From an uncultured Clostridia bacterium (lineage in GTDB: Bacteria; Bacillota; Clostridia; TANB77; CAG-508): a stretch of DNA of 64,000 bases. Numbering within the stretch: the first letter of the stretch is position 1; every line of letters starts with the position of its first letter. Positions 35,469 through 43,015 of this stretch are shown here, piece by piece. The stretch spans positions 1 through 64,000 of the forward strand of contig CALXAT010000010.1 of the NCBI GenBank assembly GCA_944386365.1, in the 5' to 3' direction. The translations under genes and the position numbers were made by a program. A model generated the notes under the pieces. That model was not told the DNA's origin and made no database searches. It saw only the letters and a list, made by a program, of their open reading frames with translations.

Positions 35469-36965
35469 TTATTTCTTTTTCGTTTTTGTTTCTTTATCTA
35501 ATTCATCAATAATTTCTTTAACGATAATTCTTTCATCAAATGGATGTTTCTCTCCGTTAATTTCTTGATATGGCTCATGTCCTTTTCCTGCCAAAATGAC
35601 AATATCCCTTTTTGTTGCCATTTTTATTGCTTCTTTAATCGCTTCTACTCTGTCAACAATTACTATATATTTTCCATTTGTTTTTTTCATTCCTTCTTCA
35701 ATTTGTCTTACTATCTTTTCTGGGTCTTCTGTTCTTGGATTATCAGAAGTAATGATTGTGAAATCTGCTATTCTTCCTGATATTTCTCCCATGATTGGTC
35801 TCTTTCCTGCGTCTCTGTCTCCACCACAACCAAACACAGATATAACTTTTCCTCTTGTATAACTCTTTGCTGCTTGTAATATGTTTTCTAAACTTTCTGG
35901 AGAATGTGCATAATCTATCATAATTGGTATTTCTCTCTTATTATCCACTAACTCAGATCTTCCTGGTACTCTTACTTCTAATAAAGCTTCCTTTACTTTT
36001 TCTGGTTCAATTCCAAATTTTTGTGCAACACAAATTGCTGCTAATGAATTATATACACTAAACCTTCCAGGTATTCCTGTTTTTACTCTTTCATTTTTAT
36101 CTTTTATTTTTACTTTAAAGTCTACATATGAATTTGTAATTGTTATGTCTTTTGCTAAAACATTTGCATAATTATCAATTCCATATGTTGTTATATTACT
36201 ATCAGGAAATAGTCTTGGTATTTTTGCCCCATGCAAATCATCTGTATTTACAATTCCTGTTTTACACATCTTAAATAATTTTAATTTTGAATTAAAATAA
36301 TCTTGCATATCTGGATGCTCTTTTGGACTAATATGATCTTCTGAGAAATTTGTGAATAATACAATATCAAAGTCACATCCTTCGACTCTATTTAATTTTA
36401 AGCTTTGTGAAGAAACTTCCATTACAACTACTTCTACACCTTCTTTTACCATTTCTGCAAAAGTTTGCTGCAATTCTAAACTTTCTGGTGTTGTTCTATC
36501 ACTATCCTTTATTTTCTTTCCATTAATATATGTTGCTATTGTTCCGATTAAACCAACCTTCTTTCCTGCTTTTTCTAGAATAGCTTTTATCATAAATGTG
36601 GTTGTTGTTTTTCCTTTCGTTCCAGTTACACCAATTAATTTAAATTTTCTTGAAGGATGATCATAAAAATTGTCTGATACAATTGCTAATCCTTCTCTTG
36701 TGTCTTTCGCCATCACTACAGTTACATTGTCTGGTATATGGATACCTTTTAGATTACATCCTTCTTGTATCATAATGGCTATTGCACCATTTTCAATTGC
36801 ATTTTCCACATATTGGTGTCCATCTGTTGAAAAACCTTGTATTGCCACAAATAAATATCCTTTTTTTACATTTTTTGAATTATTTTCAATTCCAGATATC
36901 TCAATATCTAGATCTCCTTTAACTTTTAAATTTTCTAATCCTACTAACATTTTTCTTAGTTCCAT
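35469..36965 (-). CDS. murE: UDP-MurNAc-tripeptide synthetase MurE, meso-DAP type
   Basis: MurE adds the third residue to the peptide stem. The ATP loop GVTGTKGKTTTTFMI, the TTPESLELQ and EVSSQSLKLNRVEG motifs, and the specificity loop TSDNPRTEDP are present. DNPR is associated with meso-diaminopimelate, consistent with dapL at the window's right end. The start is ATG 36965 (MELRKML) about ten bases from AAAGGA; a TTG three codons earlier is too close to it. The length is 498 residues. Confidence 0.94.
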   Translation of the reverse strand: MELRKMLVGLENLKVKGDLDIEISGIENNSKNVKKGYLFVAIQGFSTDGHQYVENAIENGAIAIMIQEGCNLKGIHIPDNVTVVMAKDTREGLAIVSDNFYDHPSRKFKLIGVTGTKGKTTTTFMIKAILEKAGKKVGLIGTIATYINGKKIKDSDRTTPESLELQQTFAEMVKEGVEVVVMEVSSQSLKLNRVEGCDFDIVLFTNFSEDHISPKEHPDMQDYFNSKLKLFKMCKTGIVNTDDLHGAKIPRLFPDSNITTYGIDNYANVLAKDITITNSYVDFKVKIKDKNERVKTGIPGRFSVYNSLAAICVAQKFGIEPEKVKEALLEVRVPGRSELVDNKREIPIMIDYAHSPESLENILQAAKSYTRGKVISVFGCGGDRDAGKRPIMGEISGRIADFTIITSDNPRTEDPEKIVRQIEEGMKKTNGKYIVIVDRVEAIKEAIKMATKRDIVILAGKGHEPYQEINGEKHPFDERIIVKEIIDELDKETKTKKK

Positions 36966-37124
36966 TTTTTTCAATCCTTTCGATTATGAATACTTAATTA
37001 TATGCAAATTATTGCATTTAATCCTTCATATTATATAACTAAATTTATTTTTTGTATAGCCTTTTTATGCTTTTTTCTTTCAAAAAATCGTACTACACTT
37101 ATGAAATACATATAGTATAATTTG

Positions 37125-39116
37125 CTAATATTCTATAATCACTTTACTATTTTCATTTACTGTTATTCCTGCACTTGGAATTTGGTTTTTAACATATGTA
37201 TTTTCTTTGTCTACTTCCTCATTTTCTATATAAATCTCCAAATGGTTTTCTTTTAAGATCTGTTCTGCTTCTTTTAAAGATTTACCCATAACATCTGGCA
37301 CCTGAAGCTGATTAATTGCTTCTTCTTCATTTTCTTCTAGTAATTGCTTATTCACTTCTAGGTATGGTAATATTTCACTAAATATTTGACCACCTACAGG
37401 TGCCGCTACCCCTCCTCCTTGATGTCCTCCTTCTCCAGTAGGATTGTATAAGGTAACTAGTACAACTACTTGAGGATCATCAATTGGTGCTACTCCACAA
37501 AAAGAAGTAACATATTTATTGGTATTAACACCATCTTCTGATGTTCCTGTTTTTCCTCCTATCCTATAACCTGACACTTTTGCATTTTTTCCCGTTCCTT
37601 CTGACACAACACTTTCCATCATACTCAAAACCTTCTCCGATGTCTCTTTCGAAATAACCCTATCTCCTTTTTCAACTGGAATATCTGTAACTTCTTTCGT
37701 TTCACTATGAATAATTTGTTTTACCACTCTAGGTTTTATGCTCGTTCCACCATTTGCAATACTAGATATAGCTGTTACTAACTGAATTGGTGTTATTTCA
37801 AATCTTTGCCCAAAACTAATCGTTGCCAATTCAACTGGTCCCGCTTTTTCTTTTGCCAAAAAAATACTTCCAGCCTCTCCTGGTAAATCAATTCCTGTTG
37901 TTTTTAACAATTTAAACTTTTCCAAATATTCATAATATTTGGTTACACCTAATTTTTGTCCTAATCCAATAAAAACCGGATTACAAGAGTTCATTAACGC
38001 TTGCCTTAAACTTTCTCGTCCATGTGGCCTATAATATCTCCAGCATTTTATTCTAACACCCGCAACCTCTATTCCTCCTGTACAAGTAAATTCTCCTTCA
38101 TTATCTGTATCTGTTATGCCTTCTTCTAAAGCTGCTGATGCCGTAATTAATTTGAATACAGAGCCTGGTTCATATGTATCTGCTATTGCTTTATTCCTCC
38201 AAACGGCTTGCAAATATATTGTCTTTTCCTGTTGTTCTAATGAATCCCAAGTTTCCTTCAGTTCATCTGTATATGGTTCATACGGATTATTTAAATTGTA
38301 ACTTGGATAATTTGCCATAGCTAAAATGTCTCCATTTTGCGGATTCATAACAATAATACTACCACCATCTGTACAAACATTATCAATACAGGCTTCTTCT
38401 AGATATTTTTCTACAATAGATTGTATTGTTAAATCAATAGTCAATACCAAATCATTTCCATCTACTGCAGATATATAATTTTCTCCTTCCTCGCCAATCT
38501 CTCCGCCTTTTGCATCTGTATGTTTTTGTATGGCACCTTGTTTTCCTTTTAATTCTTCATCATATTTAGCTTCTATTCCATCTAAGCCTTGATTGTCACT
38601 TCCACAAAATCCAATTACTTGGGAAGCTAGATGATTATATGGATAATATCTTTTCGTATCTTCGTCTATATTAATACCACTTGTTATTTCATTTTCTTCC
38701 ATCCACTTTCTCAATTCATCTGTTTTATCTTTATCTACTTTTTTTACAATCGTCTCTATCGAACTTCTCTTTTTAACTTTTTTTAGCACAGTTTCATAAT
38801 CTAATGAAAATATATCGGATAAAGCTTTTGCTACTTTTTCTTTATTCTCCGTACGGATATTTGTTGGATTCACTGTAACTGTCTCAACCGTACTACTAAC
38901 TGCCAAAATATTTGCTCCTGTTGCATCATAGATAGTTCCTCTTTTGGGATTTATTTTTCTATCTAATGTTTGCTGTTGATATGCTAATTCCGCTAATTCT
39001 TTTCCTTGTATTAATTGTATATACCCAACTCTACCAATTAAACATATCATAATTAAAAAAGCTATGAATAATGTATTTCTCATTTTTTTCTTGCTTGTTA
39101 GCTTTATTTCATTCAT
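37125..39116 (-). CDS. Class B penicillin-binding protein with one PASTA domain (SpoVD/FtsI)
   Basis: Septal or sporulation transpeptidase of the dcw cluster. It has a short cytoplasmic tail, one membrane helix (about 13-33), a dimerisation domain beginning NPKRGTIYDATGANILA, and a transpeptidase domain with S319-V-F-K322, S377-C-N379 and K522-T-G. One PASTA domain ends the 663 residues (about 606-663). The position between ftsL and murE and the PASTA tail match SpoVD or PBP2B. A second, longer paralogue with two PASTA domains lies at 17507-19909. Confidence 0.94.
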   Translation of the reverse strand: MNEIKLTSKKKMRNTLFIAFLIMICLIGRVGYIQLIQGKELAELAYQQQTLDRKINPKRGTIYDATGANILAVSSTVETVTVNPTNIRTENKEKVAKALSDIFSLDYETVLKKVKKRSSIETIVKKVDKDKTDELRKWMEENEITSGINIDEDTKRYYPYNHLASQVIGFCGSDNQGLDGIEAKYDEELKGKQGAIQKHTDAKGGEIGEEGENYISAVDGNDLVLTIDLTIQSIVEKYLEEACIDNVCTDGGSIIVMNPQNGDILAMANYPSYNLNNPYEPYTDELKETWDSLEQQEKTIYLQAVWRNKAIADTYEPGSVFKLITASAALEEGITDTDNEGEFTCTGGIEVAGVRIKCWRYYRPHGRESLRQALMNSCNPVFIGLGQKLGVTKYYEYLEKFKLLKTTGIDLPGEAGSIFLAKEKAGPVELATISFGQRFEITPIQLVTAISSIANGGTSIKPRVVKQIIHSETKEVTDIPVEKGDRVISKETSEKVLSMMESVVSEGTGKNAKVSGYRIGGKTGTSEDGVNTNKYVTSFCGVAPIDDPQVVVLVTLYNPTGEGGHQGGGVAAPVGGQIFSEILPYLEVNKQLLEENEEEAINQLQVPDVMGKSLKEAEQILKENHLEIYIENEEVDKENTYVKNQIPSAGITVNENSKVIIEY

Positions 39117-39195
39117 AAAAACACCTCTAATAATATGTATTAGAAGTGTTTATTTTTATTCCTTACAAATAAAAATAGATAACTGTTTTTTACAA

Positions 39196-39693
39196 TTATC
39201 TATTAAATATTTTATCTACAAATTTTTCAAACCAATTTTTTGTATCTTTACTAAGTTCTACTTTTTCTGTTGTTGATTCTATATAATCCTTCTTAGGTAA
39301 ACTTACATATACTGTTTGTTTATTTGTTAATTTTTGCATTCCTAATTTTTCTTTTGCTTGTTTTTCTATATTACTTAAGTTTAAGCTATTTTCTATGGTT
39401 ACTTGTAGCTGCTCATTTTCTTTTTGTAAAGATGATAACTCTGTTTTTAAATTCTGCATTTCGTTAAATTTTTCATTAATTTGGGTGTTTCTATAACTTA
39501 TGGTAAACAATACAGCAAATATAGCAATAACTAATAAAGTTGCTTTTCTATGTCTAATTTTTTGTGCTTTTGATATCTTAACTTCTTGCTTTGGTAAGTC
39601 TTTTACAACTCTGATATTTTGTTGCTTCTTTTCTCTTCTGTAATCTGGTTCTAATTTTCTAGGACTTGTTTCATATTGATATCTTGTTGCCAT
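39196..39693 (-). CDS. ftsL: Cell division protein FtsL
   Basis: A bitopic divisome protein that pairs with DivIC and DivIB. The 165 residues comprise a basic cytoplasmic N-terminus (about 1-48), one membrane helix (about 50-66), a leucine-zipper-like coil (EMQNLKTELSSLQKENEQL) and a septum-formation-initiator segment (SNIEKQAKEKLGM). The position between rsmH and the PBP is diagnostic, as primary sequence is poorly conserved. The C-terminal extension (KDTKNWFEKFVDKIF) is longer than usual. Confidence 0.9.
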   Translation of the reverse strand: MATRYQYETSPRKLEPDYRREKKQQNIRVVKDLPKQEVKISKAQKIRHRKATLLVIAIFAVLFTISYRNTQINEKFNEMQNLKTELSSLQKENEQLQVTIENSLNLSNIEKQAKEKLGMQKLTNKQTVYVSLPKKDYIESTTEKVELSKDTKNWFEKFVDKIFNR

Positions 39694-39722
39694 AAGTTAT
39701 TTCACCTCCTCTTTACTTTTGT

Positions 39723-40652
39723 TTACATCTTTTCAAAAATTCTTAATTTTGCACTTTTACTTCTAGAATTTTTTTCTTGTTCTTCTTTTGTTGCTGTGAT
39801 TGGTTTTTTATTAATAATTCTTCCTAATGATTTTGCACCACATACACAATATGGTAAATCACTTGGACATGTACATTTTCCTTTTGCTTCTATATAGGCA
39901 TTTTTTACTGCCCTATCTTCTAATGAATGAAATGTAATAATACATAATCTTCCTTGTGGTTTTAAACATTCTATACAATCCTTAACTGTATTATATAATG
40001 GTTTTATTTCATTATTTACTTCTATTCGAATTGCTTGAAAAGTTCTTTTTGCTGGATGTCCATCATTTTGTTTAGATTTTGGTATTGATTTTTCAATAAT
40101 TTGTACCAATTCTTTTGTTGTATTAATTGTTTTTTCTTTTCTGTAATTACAAATATTTTTAGCAATTTGTCTTGAAAAACGTTCTTCTCCATATTCATAA
40201 ATGATATTTGCTAATTCTTTTTCCGTATAACGATTAACCACTGTTTTAGCTGTTAATTCTTGTGTCTTATCCATTCTCATATCTAATTCATTTTCACCTA
40301 AGTAACTAAAACCTCGATTTCTTTCATCTAATTGATATGATGAAACACCTAAGTCTAGTAAAATGCCATTTACTTTATCAATTTCCAGTTCTTTTAATAT
40401 TTTTTTTATATGATCATGGTTATCATGTATATATTTTACATTTTTATATGCAACTAATCGTTCTTTAGCAGCTTGCAATGCTTCTTCATCTCTATCTATT
40501 CCTACTAGTAGTCCTTTATTGGATAGTCTTTTTAAGATTTCTATACTATGTCCTGCTCCTCCCATTGTTCCATCCACATAAATTCCATCTGGAGTTATTT
40601 GTAAGCCTTCTATACATTCTTCAAGCAAGACTGGTTTATGTTCAAATTTCAA
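39723..40652 (-). CDS. rsmH: 16S rRNA C1402 N4-methyltransferase RsmH (MraW)
   Basis: It methylates C1402 in the ribosomal P site. The SAM site reads [18 protein letters not shown], with [23 protein letters not shown] and [15 protein letters not shown] after it, and [17 protein letters not shown] near the end. The start is TTG 40652, five bases after GAGGTG; the frame extends upstream but without a ribosome binding site or homology. The 309-residue length is normal. It is separated from mraZ by an unusual 336-base repeat-rich leader. Confidence 0.95.
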   Translation of the reverse strand: MKFEHKPVLLEECIEGLQITPDGIYVDGTMGGAGHSIEILKRLSNKGLLVGIDRDEEALQAAKERLVAYKNVKYIHDNHDHIKKILKELEIDKVNGILLDLGVSSYQLDERNRGFSYLGENELDMRMDKTQELTAKTVVNRYTEKELANIIYEYGEERFSRQIAKNICNYRKEKTINTTKELVQIIEKSIPKSKQNDGHPAKRTFQAIRIEVNNEIKPLYNTVKDCIECLKPQGRLCIITFHSLEDRAVKNAYIEAKGKCTCPSDLPYCVCGAKSLGRIINKKPITATKEEQEKNSRSKSAKLRIFEKM

Positions 40653-40770
40653 TTTTACACCTCTTATTATTTTATTATGCTTAAACAACTGGTAATTAGA
40701 AAACTACCAGTTGCTTTTATCTTTTTATATCGTATCATTTTCTTTTGGGTTTCAAATTGTTTTACAAATT

Positions 40771-40967
40771 CTTTTGTTAAATTTTCTTTTGTCAATTTAA
40801 CTTTTGTATCTTCCTATCTTTCTATGTGCATTTTAAAAATGCTTTTGTACTTTAAAAAATTTATCTTTTGTATTTTTTAAAGCTTTTGTACTTTTATCTT
40901 TTGTTTTCTTTATTATATTTATCTTTTGTAATTGTTGTATTTTATCTTTTGTATCTTTATCTTTTGT
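40771..40967 (-). repeat. Ten copies of ACAAAAG in the mraZ-rsmH interval
   Basis: The complement CTTTTGT occurs at 40771, 40786, 40801, 40842, 40865, 40883, 40898, 40923, 40946 and 40961, several within the longer unit TATCTTTTGTA. In the mRNA this gives a purine-rich, largely unstructured 200-base stretch of ACAAAAGATA-like units. The whole gap 40653-40988 encodes no supported protein. Confidence 0.75.
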
Positions 40968-40988
40968 GATTATATAAACTTTTTCAAG

Positions 40989-41414
40989 TTATATACCAAG
41001 GTTTGCCATGTTTTCTGCTATTTCATCTGCTGATATATTTTCATCACATTTTTCCCAAGTATTTTTATTCCATATTTCTAATCGAGTTCCTACTCCGATT
41101 ATAATAACTTCTTTTTCTAAAGTTGCTGCATTTCTTAAATTATTTGGTATTAAAAATCTACCTTGCTTGTCTAATTCACACTCTGTTGCACCTGATAAGA
41201 AAAATCTTACAAAATTTCTGGCATTTTTATCAGAAAGAGGCAATGCTTTTAATTTTGATTCAAAGTTTAACCATTCTTCTTGTGAAAAAGCAAATAAACA
41301 TCCATCTAACCCTTTTGTTACGATGAATTTTTCTCCCATATCTTGTCTCAATTTTGCTGGCATAATTAATCTGCCTTTAGCGTCTAGAGAATGCTCATAT
41401 TCACCTATTAGCAA
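40989..41414 (-). CDS. mraZ: Transcriptional regulator MraZ
   Basis: MraZ is an AbrB-fold repressor of its own dcw operon. Two MraZ repeats are visible: [20 protein letters not shown] (about 4-23) and the second with [15 protein letters not shown] (about 78-95). The 141-residue length is usual. The start is TTG 41414, seven bases after GAGGTGG (41422-41428). Three operator boxes lie directly upstream, as in characterised MraZ systems. Confidence 0.96.
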   Translation of the reverse strand: MLIGEYEHSLDAKGRLIMPAKLRQDMGEKFIVTKGLDGCLFAFSQEEWLNFESKLKALPLSDKNARNFVRFFLSGATECELDKQGRFLIPNNLRNAATLEKEVIIIGVGTRLEIWNKNTWEKCDENISADEIAENMANLGI

Positions 41415-41440
41415 TGATCTTCCACCTCATTTCCTTTTCT

Positions 41441-41470
41441 CACCACTTTGTACCACTTCTCTCCACTTCA
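41441..41470 (-). promoter_or_regulatory. MraZ operator: three 10-bp-spaced AAGTGG boxes
   Basis: On the minus strand AAGTGG(A/T) recurs three times at exactly 10-base intervals (CCACTT at 41443, 41453 and 41463 on the plus strand). Tandem GTGG-type repeats with 10-bp phasing upstream of mraZ are the known binding site of MraZ, which forms a ring contacting successive repeats. Confidence 0.85.
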
Positions 41471-41475
41471 TCTAA

Positions 41476-41504
41476 ATTTTAATATAACTTTTCTTATTTT
41501 GCAA
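41476..41504 (-). promoter_or_regulatory. dcw promoter upstream of mraZ
   Basis: TTGCAA (41499-41504) and TAAAAT (41476-41481) are separated by 17 bases on the minus strand. The MraZ boxes begin five bases downstream of the -10, where bound repressor would block initiation. Confidence 0.65.
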
Positions 41505-41590
41505 TACTTTTTTTAAATTTTTTTATATTTTTTTATATTTTTTATTTAAAAACATTATTTATTTTTTCATAACTTTTAGATTTTTAAAAA

Positions 41591-41682
41591 ATATGAACAT
41601 TTCATATTCTTTTATTTTGTTTGTCTAATTATTAGTTCATTTTATTTTAAAATTCTAATTGATATACTTTTGTACAAATTAG
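41591..41682 (+). promoter_or_regulatory. Inverted repeats upstream of the XRE regulator
   Basis: ATATGAA-CAT-TTCATAT (41591-41607) and a CTAAT-T-ATTAG palindrome near 41624-41634 are followed by further CTAATT/AATTAG half-sites around a TATACT (41663-41668). The arrangement looks like an autoregulated promoter of the XRE gene. Confidence 0.45.
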
Positions 41683-41697
41683 TATGGAGGAAAGTTT

Positions 41698-42078
41698 ATG
41701 GATAGTAATGAAAGATATTTAAGAAAAAATATTGGAAGAAAAATTAAATTGGCTAGATCAAGAACAAATTATACACAAGAAAAGCTAGCTGAAAAACTTT
41801 CTTTATCGACAAGATATATAAGTCAATTAGAAAGAGGTATTGCTTTTGGAAGTGCTACAACCATTATTAATCTTTGTAAAGCTCTTAATATTAGTGCTAA
41901 TTTTCTTTTTGATGACTTAATTGGAAATGATTCTTCCTCTTTTAATGATTTAGTAGATGATAAATTTCTAGAAGCTTATATGAAATTAAATAATTATAAT
42001 AAAGAGATTGTTTACCTGCTTACAACACAGCTAGTAAAGATGCAAGAAAATAGAAGTAATAGTTATAAAAATGCCTAA
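41698..42078 (+). CDS. XRE family transcriptional regulator
   Basis: A DNA-binding protein with an N-terminal HTH_3 domain (about residues 12-68): IGRKIKLARSRTNYTQEKLAEKL, then the recognition part LSTRYISQLERGIAFGSATTI. The C-terminal 55 residues (FNDLVDDKFLEAYMKLNNYNKEIVYLL) are helical and likely mediate dimerisation, as in SinR-like regulators. It is divergent from mraZ across 282 bases and followed by a strong terminator. Its target genes are unknown; inverted repeats upstream suggest autoregulation. Confidence 0.9.
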   Translation: MDSNERYLRKNIGRKIKLARSRTNYTQEKLAEKLSLSTRYISQLERGIAFGSATTIINLCKALNISANFLFDDLIGNDSSSFNDLVDDKFLEAYMKLNNYNKEIVYLLTTQLVKMQENRSNSYKNA

Positions 42079-42111
42079 AAAAAGTGTTCACTTTATTTTG
42101 AACACTTTTTT
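42078..42111 (+). terminator. Terminator after the XRE gene
   Basis: AAAAAAGTGTTCA (42078-42090) pairs perfectly with 42099-42111 (13 bp, 8-base loop), followed by a T run. Confidence 0.9.
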
Positions 42112-42156
42112 CTTTTTTGAATTTCATAAAAATCATCTATTATTTTATGTATAAAA

Positions 42157-42837
42157 TTAATTAATTGTTGTACTTGTCGCTCCTGTGCCTACTACTTCTT
42201 CTTGAAGAGAACGCCATGTGTTACAGCCAACTATACCATCTACAGCCAATCCTCTCGTCCTTTGATATTCTCTTACAGCGTTTTGCGTCGCTACTCCAAA
42301 TATACCATCTAATCCATTTGTACGATATCCTAATGTATTTAAATCATCTTGTGCAATTAAAACATAGTTGCTTAAACTTCCTCTTTTTAATTGTGGAAAT
42401 CCACCTGTGCTACAAGCAGGGGTTCCAAATCGTTTATCAAAATGTACCCATGTTGGTGTTAACGAAATTGGTTCTACATATGTCCACACACCTGAATTAT
42501 TCGCACTATTCCATAATACTCTTCTTCTTTCTGCCGACAAGGTTTGCCCTACATCAAAAGCAACACCTGCATAATGTTGACTTTGGTTTCCATGTCCACC
42601 TTCATAAGGTCTTTTAAAAGCAAATCCTACTGGTATTGGTCCCCCAAAAATATATCTTTGACTATTCCAACTTTGCATACATCTTTTTGTGGTCCATAAG
42701 ATATTACTTTTGCTTGAACCTCTAAATTCTCTTACACGTAATGTTCCATTCGTATTATATGGCATTGGGTCAGCTTCATTCCTATAGTATGTCTCCATTC
42801 TATCTGTATCATTATTAAAAACTAATATTTTTGCCAT
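42157..42837 (-). CDS. M15-type peptidase fused to a peptidoglycan-binding domain
   Basis: The N-terminal part has the zinc layout of D-Ala-D-Ala carboxypeptidase or L,D-endopeptidase enzymes: SQHYAGVAFDVG (H88, D95) and TWVHFDKR (H132). The C-terminal part (about 158-212) is a PG_binding_1 domain, NTLGYRTNGLDGIFGVATQNAVREYQ. Such proteins cut wall peptides in germination, lysis or remodelling. No signal peptide or membrane helix is present, so export would need lysis, a holin or sporulation, as with phage endolysins and some spore proteins. A strong AGGGAGG lies upstream. No other phage genes are near. Confidence 0.85.
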   Translation of the reverse strand: MAKILVFNNDTDRMETYYRNEADPMPYNTNGTLRVREFRGSSKSNILWTTKRCMQSWNSQRYIFGGPIPVGFAFKRPYEGGHGNQSQHYAGVAFDVGQTLSAERRRVLWNSANNSGVWTYVEPISLTPTWVHFDKRFGTPACSTGGFPQLKRGSLSNYVLIAQDDLNTLGYRTNGLDGIFGVATQNAVREYQRTRGLAVDGIVGCNTWRSLQEEVVGTGATSTTIN

Positions 42838-43015
42838 AAAAAATAATCCTCCCTTTATAGCTTTTTATTATTATATATATGAAAGAATTATTTTTTTGTT
42901 ACTTAGAAAAATTAGCAGTTATTTATATTAAATAACTGCTTTATACAATTCAACTTTTCAATTTTATTCTTTTATCTTAGCTATTTCGTTTTTTATCTCT
43001 TTATGATTTATATAA

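Noticed and set aside
41441-41470. Short direct repeats that could suggest a CRISPR-like array
   Set aside because: The units are 10 bases with only three copies and fit MraZ operator boxes upstream of mraZ.
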